A DNA stretch of 64,000 nucleotides from positions 1 through 64,000 of the forward strand of contig CALVFT010000002.1 of assembly GCA_944326915.1 (NCBI GenBank), written 5' to 3'. The position numbers were made by a program, and so were the translations under genes. The notes under the pieces are model-generated. The model was given only the letters and a program-made list of their open reading frames with translations, ran no database searches and was not told the DNA's origin. This document shows, one piece after another, positions 27,382 to 35,588 of this stretch (positions are counted from its first letter, which is position 1; each line of letters starts with the position of its first letter). This DNA is from Candidatus Gastranaerophilales bacterium. GTDB lineage: Bacteria > Cyanobacteriota > Vampirovibrionia > Gastranaerophilales > Gastranaerophilaceae.

Positions 27382-28308
27382 CTATCCGATAAATTGATCA
27401 AGCTCTTTTTTTACAAGTTTAGGACTGACAGATAATGTTGTATTAAATTTAAGAGCATTATTCATACATTTTACGTAGTCTGAGGTGTTTTTAGTTAATC
27501 TATGTATTTGTGCCCAAATGTAGTATAAATCGCCTATAGCTCCGCAATTATTAATGGCAGTTTCTATTATATTATTAGCTTCATCATAAAAAGCTTCTTT
27601 GGCTAATATTTTGGCATAAATTTCGTATGCATTTATATCTTTGGGATTTAATTCTAATGTTTTTTGCAATTTTTCAACAGCAGAGCCAAAGTCTCCATTT
27701 TGATAGTCTATTGAGGCGAGATTGAAATACGCCCAGCTGTAATCCGGTGAAATTGATAAAACCTTATAAAATTCGTTTTGTGCTGCTTCTATATTTTTTT
27801 GCTCAAGGTGGATGTTTCCTAGATAAAAATGTGCGTAAATATCTTCGTCATTTAGTTCTATTGTTCTTTGAAAATAATATTTTGCACCATCGTATTTTTG
27901 TTCTTTAAAGTAGCACAAACCTATGCTAAAGTATGAATTGGAATCGTTATTATCTTTTGAAAGAACGTTTTCAAAACAGTCTATAGCCTTTTCATACTCC
28001 TTTTGGTCAATATATACAAGTCCTAGATTGTATTGTGCATCAACTTCTTCTGGAGAAAGTTCTATTGCTTTTAGATATGATTGCTCTGCTTTATCCAGGT
28101 CTTTTAGTTTTTCATAACTTATTCCTAGATTATAGAATATTCCACTATCTTCTGGGAAAATTTTTGCAAGATATTTGAACTGAGAAAGTGCTTCGTTAGG
28201 AAAGCCTGAATCCAAAAGTAGTACTCCAAGTTGTCGTCGTGCTTGGAAATTTGATGGATCTTCTTTTAAAATTTCTTGAAGTTCTTCTATTTTATCAATA
28301 TTAGACAT
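27382..28308 (-). CDS. Tetratricopeptide repeat protein
   Basis: A 308-aa protein made of about seven or eight TPR units of 34 residues, for example NLGISYEKLKDLDKAEQSYL and NLGLVYIDQKEYEKAIDCFE, with no signal peptide or other domain. It probably acts as a cytosolic scaffold; partners are unknown. It lies between proS and a divergent secreted protein. TGA-TAAAAT ends 6 nt before the ATG with no ribosome binding site, so the mRNA is probably leaderless. Confidence 0.88.
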   Translation of the reverse strand: MSNIDKIEELQEILKEDPSNFQARRQLGVLLLDSGFPNEALSQFKYLAKIFPEDSGIFYNLGISYEKLKDLDKAEQSYLKAIELSPEEVDAQYNLGLVYIDQKEYEKAIDCFENVLSKDNNDSNSYFSIGLCYFKEQKYDGAKYYFQRTIELNDEDIYAHFYLGNIHLEQKNIEAAQNEFYKVLSISPDYSWAYFNLASIDYQNGDFGSAVEKLQKTLELNPKDINAYEIYAKILAKEAFYDEANNIIETAINNCGAIGDLYYIWAQIHRLTKNTSDYVKCMNNALKFNTTLSVSPKLVKKELDQFIG

Positions 28309-28314
28309 AGTCTT

Positions 28315-28323
28315 ATTTTATCA
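28315..28323 (-). promoter_or_regulatory. Extended -10 of the TPR gene, leaderless type
   Basis: The minus strand reads TGA-TAAAAT, then 6 nt (aagact), then ATG. Confidence 0.5.
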
Positions 28324-28432
28324 ATATTTTTTATTATCGCAACTTTTTTACAATTGGGTTATTTTTTTAGAGTTCTATTGCAATTTTTTTAATAAACATA
28401 TAGAATATAAAAATAACAAAAAGGAGAGTTTT

Positions 28433-29119
28433 ATGAAATTTAGAATATTAACAATATTATTGTCGTTATTTCTTGTCGGTCAAAATGTTTTAGCATCTCC
28501 GTTTAATGCTAAAGCCAAAACAAAAAGAATTCCCGCTGGAACTCAGTTCTCTATCCAACTTTTAAATCCTATATCTTCTATTGGTGGGTATCAGGGAAAA
28601 GAATTTTCGGCAGTTTTGTTATCAGACCAATCTTCTGACTCTGATGTAATTTTGCCTATGGGGTCACTTGTAAGAGGCTCTATTTTGAGAGTTGTTCCGA
28701 CTCGTAGATTGTCTAAAGGTGCCATTGTATACCTTGATTTTGATCATGTTGTCGCTCCAAATGGTAGACAGTTACCATTGTCTATGTCAATTGTTGGAAG
28801 ATCTGATTTGACTTATGATGGAGGGTTGACTACATCAAGAGGTTATGGTGATGCTATGAAACAAAGTTGGCAAACTACAAAAAAGATTGCAAAGACTTCA
28901 ACTGATTGGGGAAATGACACTTTTGAAGATGTTGCAGGAGGGTATTTAAGAATTATTACCTTGCCGTTATCTGCTATTGGTGGCGGTATTGGTGGTGGCG
29001 GATACTATGTGTATTCTGCAGCAGCTAATGCTATAAAAAAGGGTAAGGATGTTAATATTCCAAATGGCGAAGTTTTGAAAGTTATATTAACACAACCTGT
29101 TGATGTCCCTGTTATTTAA
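28433..29119 (+). CDS. Secreted hypothetical protein, 228 aa
   Basis: A signal peptide (about 1-22, LSLFLVGQNVLA) is followed by a beta-rich domain (RIPAGTQFSIQLLNPISS, then VILPMGSLVRGSILRVVP). This superficially resembles the beta-barrel of VirB10/TrbI-type proteins, although no other conjugation gene is present. A glycine-rich hydrophobic stretch lies near 180-200 (LSAIGGGIGGGGYYVYSAAA). AAGGAGAG precedes the ATG and a terminator follows. The role is unknown. Confidence 0.72.
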   Translation: MKFRILTILLSLFLVGQNVLASPFNAKAKTKRIPAGTQFSIQLLNPISSIGGYQGKEFSAVLLSDQSSDSDVILPMGSLVRGSILRVVPTRRLSKGAIVYLDFDHVVAPNGRQLPLSMSIVGRSDLTYDGGLTTSRGYGDAMKQSWQTTKKIAKTSTDWGNDTFEDVAGGYLRIITLPLSAIGGGIGGGGYYVYSAAANAIKKGKDVNIPNGEVLKVILTQPVDVPVI

Positions 29120-29142
29120 GTTTAGAGTAATATTAAAAAATA

Positions 29143-29170
29143 AAAATGGAGTCATATTGACTCCATTTTT
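29143..29170. terminator. Bidirectional intrinsic terminator
   Basis: A 12-bp stem AAAATGGAGTCA/TGACTCCATTTT with a TAT loop and A/T tails on both sides, between two convergent genes. Confidence 0.9.
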
Positions 29171-29175
29171 TATTT

Positions 29176-30969
29176 TTAACCAACCTGATTTCTTCCGTTA
29201 TTTTTAGCTTTATATAATCGTTTATCTGCAGCTTCAATTATTGTTTCGGAGTTTTCTCCATCATATGGATATGTTGCAACTCCGAGACTTATTGTTACGT
29301 TACTTTCTTTCCCGTTTGCGAGTTTGAATGGTTTTTCTGCAACTCGTTTACAGATTTTTTCAGCGGTTGATTTTGCTTCATCTTTACCTGTGTTAGGGAG
29401 AATTATGCTCATTTCTTCTCCACCATAGCGACATACTATATCTGTTGCACGAACATTTTTTTTCAGAGTAAATGCTACTTGGCGAAGGACTGCATCTCCT
29501 GATTGGTGACCAAATGAATCATTAAATTTTTTAAAAAAGTCAATGTCTATTATTATTAGCGAAAAGTTATTTTCATAACGCTTAGATTGCTCTATTTGCA
29601 TTTTCATTTGTTCTTGGAAATATCGATGATTATATAGCTCTGTTAGTCCGTCTGTTGTTGCAAGTTTGTATTGAGCTTCGAAATCTCTGGATTTTATAAG
29701 ATATTTGACTATAAATGCAAGAGTGAATGCTAGAATAGAAAATATTAATGGATAAATTAATTCTAGCCATAAATCATAAAATCTCATTGTATAGTATGAA
29801 ATTAGAAGGTAAATAAAATAAATTGATAATGATGATATAGATGCAATAAATGCAGAATTTAGCCTCATTACGAGAGTCGCAATAACTACTGCAAGTATTA
29901 TACTGATTACAAGTGTTGTTGCTTTATTTACTTTTTTTATAAAGTTGTTATCAATTATGTTGTTTACATATGTTGCTTGAACTTCAACTCCTGGATATAC
30001 TTTGCCTGTAGGGACTGTTTTTATGTCAAAAAGGCTTGATGCTGTTGTTCCAAAGTATATAATTTTGTTATTAAAATTGTAATTGAGGGTTGTTTTTTCA
30101 TTGTTTGCAGCTTTTATTAATTGATACATTGGAATATAAGTGTATGTTCCTGCTGGGCCGTACCAATTAAGTATAGCGCTGCCATCTTTATCTAGGAATA
30201 TATTTCTATTGCCTAAAGATAGTATTGATTTTTCAGACAATGATAAGGAATTTATTGTTTGATTTTCTTTATCTTTAAGGTATTTTATTCCAACCTTTGT
30301 GGCTAGTTGAGGGTAGAATTTATCTTTATACTTAACAACTACAGGCATTTTGCGGAGTACTCCATCATCAGAGCGAGAAACATTTATTATCCCAATATTG
30401 CTTGTTGTATTGAGAATATCACTTAAGATGGTTCTGCAGTTAGTGTATGTATGATCTGAAAAGTTAATCTTAGAATTGTTGTTTAAATCTATAGCTAATT
30501 TTTCCGGTAAGGTTGGCGGGATTCTTAACTCTTCCGGCTGGTTATCAAAATTCATTGATGTAAATACGTTATCATATTTTTTGAACGTATTGACCAACTG
30601 TATATCAGCCTTGTAATTGCTTTTCATTGATTTTACAAACATTAAATCAAAAGCAATAATTTGTGGATTTTGTGCTTCTAAGTATTCTACCAATTTTGCA
30701 TAGATATCACGAGGTAATGGCCATTCTCCGTAATTGTCGAGTATATATTCATAACTTGCATCATCTATTGCAATAATTACGATATCATTGTTGTGCTTTT
30801 TTACACCCTCATTAATCATAATGTTTTGACGCAAATCAAAAGTTCTGTTTTCTACAACATTTATAAATGCATTTAAATCTGTATTTTTTAGTATCAACCA
30901 AGCAAAACCTGCAAATAATATTAATGCAAGTAAATATAGTATTTTTTTAAACATATCCCTCTCATTCAT
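29176..30969 (-). CDS. CHASE2-GGDEF diguanylate cyclase
   Basis: A membrane cyclase of 597 aa, or 592 if Met6 is the start. One membrane segment (about 10-26) leads to an extracytoplasmic CHASE2 sensor domain (about 30-340), then three membrane segments (about 350-440) and a cytosolic GGDEF domain. The active site GGEE (about 516-519) is intact and is preceded by an inhibitory RxxD site (RATD), so it should make c-di-GMP with product feedback. Met6 (30954) has GAGAGGG upstream, while a -10-like TATAAA sits at the first ATG, favouring the shorter form. Confidence 0.9.
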   Translation of the reverse strand: MNERDMFKKILYLLALILFAGFAWLILKNTDLNAFINVVENRTFDLRQNIMINEGVKKHNNDIVIIAIDDASYEYILDNYGEWPLPRDIYAKLVEYLEAQNPQIIAFDLMFVKSMKSNYKADIQLVNTFKKYDNVFTSMNFDNQPEELRIPPTLPEKLAIDLNNNSKINFSDHTYTNCRTILSDILNTTSNIGIINVSRSDDGVLRKMPVVVKYKDKFYPQLATKVGIKYLKDKENQTINSLSLSEKSILSLGNRNIFLDKDGSAILNWYGPAGTYTYIPMYQLIKAANNEKTTLNYNFNNKIIYFGTTASSLFDIKTVPTGKVYPGVEVQATYVNNIIDNNFIKKVNKATTLVISIILAVVIATLVMRLNSAFIASISSLSIYFIYLLISYYTMRFYDLWLELIYPLIFSILAFTLAFIVKYLIKSRDFEAQYKLATTDGLTELYNHRYFQEQMKMQIEQSKRYENNFSLIIIDIDFFKKFNDSFGHQSGDAVLRQVAFTLKKNVRATDIVCRYGGEEMSIILPNTGKDEAKSTAEKICKRVAEKPFKLANGKESNVTISLGVATYPYDGENSETIIEAADKRLYKAKNNGRNQVG

Positions 30970-30991
30970 TTATACTTGTGTAAAACAAAAA

Positions 30992-31159
30992 TTATTTTAC
31001 TATTTCAGTATAATTGAATGAGTTTGATTTGGCAATAATATTTCTAAGAACAAATTGTTTTTCCAAGATATCATTATTTAATTTAAGAATTTGAGTAGAA
31101 TATGATAATTCATCAGGATTTTGTAAATATCTAAGTAGACATTGTTCATGTAAATTCAT
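30992..31159 (-). CDS. Small hypothetical protein, 55 aa
   Basis: An unlisted small ORF that reads from ATG at 31159: MNLHEQCLLRYLQNPDEL onwards, a charged, mainly helical peptide ending TEIVK. It fills the gap upstream of the GGDEF gene and ends only 22-38 nt before it on the same strand, so it may be its operon partner. The ribosome binding site is weak (AGG 12 nt upstream). Amino-acid composition looks coding, but evidence is modest. Confidence 0.45.
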   Translation of the reverse strand: MNLHEQCLLRYLQNPDELSYSTQILKLNNDILEKQFVLRNIIAKSNSFNYTEIVK

Positions 31160-31300
31160 TCGCCAAGTACCTATAAAATGTGTTAACTTTTTCTATGTTT
31201 TTATTTTGCCAAATCTTGATAAAAAACACATCAACCTTTTAAATGAACGAGTTATTTGAAACTATACTTTTACTGTATGATTTTTATTTTTATTTACCTC

Positions 31301-31328
31301 TTGCACTTTTTTATTTATGATGTAGAAT
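31301..31328 (+). promoter_or_regulatory. Candidate promoter of rpmE
   Basis: TTGCAC (31301-31306), a 16-nt spacer and TAGAAT (31323-31328). Same -35 and spacing as the tig promoter. Nothing else was found in 31160-31390. Confidence 0.5.
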
Positions 31329-31390
31329 AGTAATAGTCGAAATTGTAACAAATTCAAGTTTGGAATCTTGAGCAAGGAAAGAGGTTTAAA

Positions 31391-31591
31391 ATGAAACAAG
31401 GAATTCATCCAGATTATAAGAAAATGACTATCAAATGCGTTTGTGGTAATGAAATTGAAACTGGTTCAGTAATGGATAACATTACAGTTGAAATTTGTAA
31501 TAATTGTCACCCATTCTATACTGGTCAACAAAAAATTCTTGACTCTGAAGGAAGAGTTGAAAGATTCAACAAACGTTATGGTAACAAATAG
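31391..31591 (+). CDS. rpmE: 50S ribosomal protein L31
   Basis: A 66-aa protein of the zinc-binding (C+) L31 type, with Cys in KCVCGN (16, 18) and CNNCHP (37, 40). The opening [11 protein letters not shown] and the HPFYTGQQK motif are diagnostic. It binds the 50S central protuberance. A ribosome binding site (GGAAAGAGG) precedes the ATG and a strong terminator follows. Confidence 0.97.
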   Translation: MKQGIHPDYKKMTIKCVCGNEIETGSVMDNITVEICNNCHPFYTGQQKILDSEGRVERFNKRYGNK

Positions 31592-31612
31592 TTTATTATT
31601 AAAGAAATCTAA

Positions 31613-31644
31613 AAGGGACATGTTGTTCAGCATGTCCCTTTTTT
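31613..31644 (+). terminator. Intrinsic terminator after rpmE
   Basis: A 10-bp stem AAGGGACATG/CATGTCCCTT with an 8-nt loop, followed by T residues. Confidence 0.92.
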
Positions 31645-31713
31645 AATGTTGTAAATTTTTTCAAAAATGTTTATAATAATAAAGTAATGATAATCTAATA
31701 AAGCGAGGATATT

Positions 31714-32385
31714 ATGAAGAAGTTTTTAGCATTCACATTAGCAGAGGTATTAGTAACATTAGGAATAATCGGAGTTGTATCCGCATTGACAGTTCCAACA
31801 TTAATGAAAAATCACCAAAGAAAAGTTTTTGTAACTCAGTTACGTAAGGTATATTCACAACTAAGTCAAGCAGCAGAGCAAGCAATGACCGATAATAATG
31901 CTGTTTCTTTATCTGAGTCTGAGTATGCAGGAGCTTCTGCAAATAATGCAATGAGATTTATCCAGGATTCATTTAAGACAGTGAAACATTGTACTACTGC
32001 AGGAGATGGATGTATTCCAACTTCATATAAAGCATTAGATGGAACTTCACATTCTTCTGCTAATTATAGTAATTGCTATGTTATAGCTGATGGTGCTGCA
32101 ATTTGTTTATTTTCTGGTAGTTCTTGGGAAAAATTTGTAGATAGTGATTCGCATGATCAAGTGAGTTATATAATAGATGTAAATTCAGTGGCTGGGCCAA
32201 ATGTTGTAGGACGTGATATGTTTGAAGTTATTGTATATGATGATGGAAAAGTTGGAGGATATTATGACTCAAGCTATTCTCCTGACAAGGAAGATCGATT
32301 GGATTATTGTAAAGAAGGTGGATTCGGTTATGGTGGTCAGTGTATTGACTACTTGATGTTAAATGGTTGGGAAATGGATTATTAA
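31714..32385 (+). CDS. Type IV pilin-like protein, tandem copy 1
   Basis: A 223-aa prepilin. The leader MKKFLA is followed by mature FTLAEVLVTLGIIGVVSALTV with Glu5 and a hydrophobic N-terminal helix. Cleavage would fall after Ala rather than the usual Gly. The globular part has Cys pairs and ends with the signature DVNSVAGPNVVGRD, then a Cys and a closing WEMDY that is shared by all four pilins here. The GAGGAT ribosome binding site region is identical to that of copy 2. It is a subunit of a pilus or pseudopilus assembled at the inner membrane. Confidence 0.88.
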   Translation: MKKFLAFTLAEVLVTLGIIGVVSALTVPTLMKNHQRKVFVTQLRKVYSQLSQAAEQAMTDNNAVSLSESEYAGASANNAMRFIQDSFKTVKHCTTAGDGCIPTSYKALDGTSHSSANYSNCYVIADGAAICLFSGSSWEKFVDSDSHDQVSYIIDVNSVAGPNVVGRDMFEVIVYDDGKVGGYYDSSYSPDKEDRLDYCKEGGFGYGGQCIDYLMLNGWEMDY

Positions 32386-32395
32386 AATATAAAAA

Positions 32396-32417
32396 AGTCG
32401 CATTAAGCGACTTTTTT
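32396..32417 (+). terminator. Intrinsic terminator between the tandem pilin genes
   Basis: A 6-bp stem AGTCGC/GCGACT extended by A-T pairs, an ATTAA loop and a T-tract. Each pilin copy is therefore its own transcription unit. Confidence 0.85.
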
Positions 32418-32483
32418 ATTGAAAAATTAATAAAAATTGTATATAATGAGAATGTAATAATAATCTAATAAAGCGAGGATTTT

Positions 32484-33134
32484 ATGAAGAAGTTTTTAGC
32501 ATTCACATTAGCAGAGGTGTTGGTAACATTAGGAATAATCGGAGTTGTATCCGCATTGACAGTTCCAACATTAATGAAAAATCACCAAAGAAAAGTGTTT
32601 GTAACTCAGTTACGTAAAGTATATTCGCAACTAAGTCAAGCAGCAGAACAAGCCATGACAGATAATAACGCTGTATCTCTTGGAGAATCTGAGTATGCTA
32701 GTAATCCAATGGGATTTATTCAAAATTATTTTAAGACAGTTAAACATTGTACTGCTTCAGGAGATGGCTGTGTGCCAACGTCTTATAAAACCTTAAATGG
32801 AGGTACTTCATCCTCTTCTACTTATGATACTAATTGTTATGTAATAGCTGATGGGGCTGCAATTTGTTACCATGGTGGTGGATGGAGTGGTAGTGATGAA
32901 CTTACATCTGCAGAGTATCTTATAGATGTAAATTCAATGGCTGGTCCCAACGTTGTAGGACGTGATCTTTTTGGTGTTTCATTATATAACGATGGTAAGG
33001 TCGGTGGTTCTTATAACTATCCTTCAAATTTTGATAAAGATACTCGTCTTGATACTTGCAAGGATGGGGGAGATGGATATGGTATAGGGTGTATTGACTA
33101 TTTACTAAACAATGGTTGGGAAATGGATTACTAG
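32484..33134 (+). CDS. Type IV pilin-like protein, tandem copy 2
   Basis: A 216-aa paralogue. The first ~66 residues are nearly identical to copy 1, and the DNA match extends through about 25 nt of upstream sequence (AATCTAATAAAGCGAGGAT). The rest diverges strongly but keeps the Cys positions, DVNSMAGPNVVGRD and the terminal WEMDY. Cleavage would again follow Ala6. The pattern fits recent duplication followed by diversification of the exposed domain, or gene conversion of the 5' part. Confidence 0.88.
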   Translation: MKKFLAFTLAEVLVTLGIIGVVSALTVPTLMKNHQRKVFVTQLRKVYSQLSQAAEQAMTDNNAVSLGESEYASNPMGFIQNYFKTVKHCTASGDGCVPTSYKTLNGGTSSSSTYDTNCYVIADGAAICYHGGGWSGSDELTSAEYLIDVNSMAGPNVVGRDLFGVSLYNDGKVGGSYNYPSNFDKDTRLDTCKDGGDGYGIGCIDYLLNNGWEMDY

Positions 33135-33158
33135 ACATTCATGCTACAAAATTTTAAC

Positions 33159-33192
33159 ATTATACCACTCTTAGTTTTAAGGGTGGTATAAT
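33159..33192. promoter_or_regulatory. Palindromic promoter upstream of thyX
   Basis: Fifteen-base arms (33159-33173 and 33178-33192, one G-T mismatch) flank a GTTT centre. The arm ends form TGG-TATAAT on both strands. The plus-strand copy (33184-33192) would start a thyX transcript near 33199. The minus-strand copy would fire antisense into the second pilin gene. It could also form a hairpin that ends the pilin transcript. Confidence 0.55.
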
Positions 33193-33225
33193 TGTATGAG
33201 TTTAGTTTTTATAGAGGGGATGTGT

Positions 33226-33945
33226 ATGCAAGAGAATAATAAACCTGTTGTAAGTTTGATTTCAAAGCCCGATAATATGTTAAAGACAGTATATACCGCA
33301 TGTAGAACATGTTATAGTGCTGATTATCCAATTAATATATATAACAGTACAGATGATAAAGAGAAAATGTTGAAATTGATTGAAAGAGTTATCTCTTCAG
33401 GACATTATTCAACTATTGAACATATTCAGGTAAGCTTTGCGATATCAAATGTATCAAGAGCATGTACTCATCAATTGGTCAGACACAGACATATGTCTTT
33501 TTCTCAAAAATCTCAAAGATATGTTAAAGAAAAAGGACAATTTGATTTCATAATTCCTCCGACTATTGAAAAAAATCCTGAGCTTAAGCAAAAGTTTGTT
33601 GATTTTATGGGACAAATTTCTGCTCAGTATCAAGAGTTTGTAGATGCTGGGGTTCCTGCTGAAGATGCAAGATTTGTTCTTCCTAATGCTGCTGCTAGCT
33701 CTCTTGTTGCAAGTTTAAATTTAAGAGAGCTGATTCATCTTGCAAATTTGAGATTATGTACTAGAGCACAGTATGAAATTAGAACTATGGTAAAAATGAT
33801 GTGTGATGAACTAATAAAAGAAGAACCATGGTTGAAACCTTATTTAGTTCCAAAATGTGAACGTTTAGGTTTTTGTGATGAAGATAAGTCTTGTGGAAGA
33901 ATGCCTACTAAGGATGTGCTGTTGGCTAATGTTTCTGTGAAATAA
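33226..33945 (+). CDS. thyX: Flavin-dependent thymidylate synthase
   Basis: A 239-aa FAD enzyme making dTMP from dUMP with CH2-THF and NADPH. The ThyX signature RHR-x7-S is intact at residues 86-96 (RHRHMSFSQKSQRY). The start is placed at the ATG at 33226, with GAGGGG 6 nt upstream. An earlier in-frame ATG (33196) lies 3 nt after the -10 box and probably outside the mRNA. No thyA is seen in the window. The antiporter gene follows 19 nt later. Confidence 0.95.
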   Translation: MQENNKPVVSLISKPDNMLKTVYTACRTCYSADYPINIYNSTDDKEKMLKLIERVISSGHYSTIEHIQVSFAISNVSRACTHQLVRHRHMSFSQKSQRYVKEKGQFDFIIPPTIEKNPELKQKFVDFMGQISAQYQEFVDAGVPAEDARFVLPNAAASSLVASLNLRELIHLANLRLCTRAQYEIRTMVKMMCDELIKEEPWLKPYLVPKCERLGFCDEDKSCGRMPTKDVLLANVSVK

Positions 33946-33964
33946 TTACTTGGGGCATTTATAT

Positions 33965-35266
33965 ATGGAATTGTTATTTAACCCAATTATAATATCTGTA
34001 ATATTACTTTGTGTACTTTGTCTTTTTCGAGTAAATGTACTGCTAGCACTTATAGTTTCTGCTATTGTTGCTGGAAAATGTGCTGGGATGCATGCAAGTC
34101 AAATTATGGATATATTCATACAAGGAATGGGTAAAAATAGTGAGACTGCTTTAAGTTATATTTTGCTTGGGACTTTTGCTGCTGCTATGGCTCATACGGG
34201 GTTGGCAGATGTATTAGCGAAAAGAATAGCTTTGATGATAAAAAATAATAAATTTATTTTATTATTGATTTTGACATTACTTGCTTGTGCGTCTCAAAAC
34301 TTAATTCCTGTACATATTGCTTTTATTCCTGTAATTATTCCTCCGTTACTTTCTGTCATTAATAAATTAAAACTCGATAGACGAGCAGTTGCATGTGCTT
34401 TAGCTTTTGGGCTTGTAACACCATATATCGTCTTTCCTGCGGGTTTTGGATTGATTTTTCAAAGATTGTTAGCTGATAATCTCACTGCTAATGGGATGCA
34501 AACGAATCTTAGTGATATTACTAAGTCTGTGTGGTTTATTGGTATTGGATTATTGGTCGGTCTTTTGTGGGCGGTATTTATATCTTATAGAAAGCCTAGG
34601 GAATATCAGGAATTAGATATAAAAAAAGAAAGACGTAGGTCTTTAAGATTTACGGGAAGTCATTATATTACTTTTTTAGCTGCAATTGCTACTTTACTCG
34701 TTCAGTTGTGGACTAAATCTTTGCCGTTAGGAGCTTTGATTGGGTTGACAATAATTTTTGGGACACGTGCAATTGATCCTGAAAAAATGGACCTTTTAAT
34801 AAATGAGGGTATTGGTTTGATGGGATATGTTGCATTTGTAATGCTTGTTGCAGCTGGATTTGCTGGAGTGTTAAATGCAACAGGTGGAGTTGAAAGCCTT
34901 GTTAATGGACTTGTTCCATTTATGCTTGGTAGTAAATTATTTGCTACTGTTTTGATGCTTTTTGTCGGATTATTTATTACAATAGGAATTGGAACTTCAT
35001 TTGGTACTATTCCTATTTTAGCAGTTTTATTTGTGCCGATATTTTTAAAATTAGGGTTTAATCCTATGGAAGCAATAATTGTATTTACTTCAGCAGCTGC
35101 TCTTGGAGATGCGGGATCTCCTGCTTCTGGGACTACACTTGGACCTACTGCAGGATTAAATGCTGATGGACAGCATGAACATATAAAAGATACTTGTATT
35201 CCGACTTTTTTGCATTATAATGTTCCGTTAATTATTTTTGCGATTCTTGCTGTGGTAATTTTTTAG
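33965..35266 (+). CDS. Na+/H+ antiporter family transporter
   Basis: A 433-aa polytopic membrane protein with about 11 hydrophobic segments. It opens NPIIISVILLCVLCLFRVNV and contains ALSYILLGTFAAAMAHTG, a form typical of the COG2056-like antiporter/permease family. GDAGSPASGTTLGPTAGL lies near the C terminus. It probably exchanges Na+ or an organic ion for H+; the substrate is not certain. The ATG at 33965 is chosen over a TTG five codons earlier. It likely shares the thyX transcript. Confidence 0.82.
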   Translation: MELLFNPIIISVILLCVLCLFRVNVLLALIVSAIVAGKCAGMHASQIMDIFIQGMGKNSETALSYILLGTFAAAMAHTGLADVLAKRIALMIKNNKFILLLILTLLACASQNLIPVHIAFIPVIIPPLLSVINKLKLDRRAVACALAFGLVTPYIVFPAGFGLIFQRLLADNLTANGMQTNLSDITKSVWFIGIGLLVGLLWAVFISYRKPREYQELDIKKERRRSLRFTGSHYITFLAAIATLLVQLWTKSLPLGALIGLTIIFGTRAIDPEKMDLLINEGIGLMGYVAFVMLVAAGFAGVLNATGGVESLVNGLVPFMLGSKLFATVLMLFVGLFITIGIGTSFGTIPILAVLFVPIFLKLGFNPMEAIIVFTSAAALGDAGSPASGTTLGPTAGLNADGQHEHIKDTCIPTFLHYNVPLIIFAILAVVIF

Positions 35267-35277
35267 GCACAAAAAAA

Positions 35278-35351
35278 TGGCCCCGGCGCGATTCGAACGC
35301 GCGATCTTTGGTTTAGGAAACCACTGCTCTATCCTGCTGAGCTACGAAGCC
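35278..35351 (-). tRNA. tRNA-Arg (anticodon CCU)
   Basis: The minus-strand cloverleaf has acceptor GGCTTCG/CGGGGCC (two G-U pairs), D stem GCTC/GAGC, anticodon loop TTCCTAA (anticodon CCU, reads AGG) and T arm GCGCG-TTCGAAT-CGCGC. The last anticodon-stem pair is a G-A mismatch. CCA is not encoded. Confidence 0.9.
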
Positions 35352-35499
35352 ACAACGGTTTTACCGTCGTAACAGATAAAATCTGTGTTTATTAAATTTT
35401 TGGGCTTTAAATTAAATTTAATTTACTTTAATTTAATTTTCAACCGGCTGTCAACCAAATTATATTATAATACAAAATAATTATTTGTATTATTAATAT

Positions 35500-35573
35500 T
35501 GTGCCTGATGCGATTTGAACGCACGACCTTCTCCTTCGGAGGGAGACGCTCTATCCAGCTGAGCTACAAGCAC
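35500..35573 (-). tRNA. tRNA-Arg (anticodon CCG)
   Basis: The minus-strand cloverleaf has acceptor GTGCTTG/CAGGCAC, anticodon stem TCTCC/GGAGA and loop CTCCGAA (anticodon CCG, reads CGG), and T arm GTGCG-TTCAAAT-CGCAT. CCA is not encoded. The 148-nt spacer to the other tRNA-Arg contains two short hairpins and an AT-rich palindrome only. Confidence 0.92.
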
Positions 35574-35588
35574 AAGGATACAATTATT

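Noticed and set aside
28433-29119. Conjugation protein (VirB10/TrbI type)
   Set aside because: Only a vague similarity of the beta-rich part. No other secretion or conjugation gene is nearby and the protein is too short.
31681-33134. Repeat pair read as a mobile element or CRISPR-like repeat
   Set aside because: The repeat is explained by the duplicated 5' ends of two pilin genes; no terminal repeats, transposase or spacer array is present.
35400-35445. AT-rich palindromic stretch between the tRNA-Arg genes as a possible origin or attachment site
   Set aside because: It is low-complexity TTAAATT sequence with no DnaA boxes, integrase gene or repeated tRNA 3' end.
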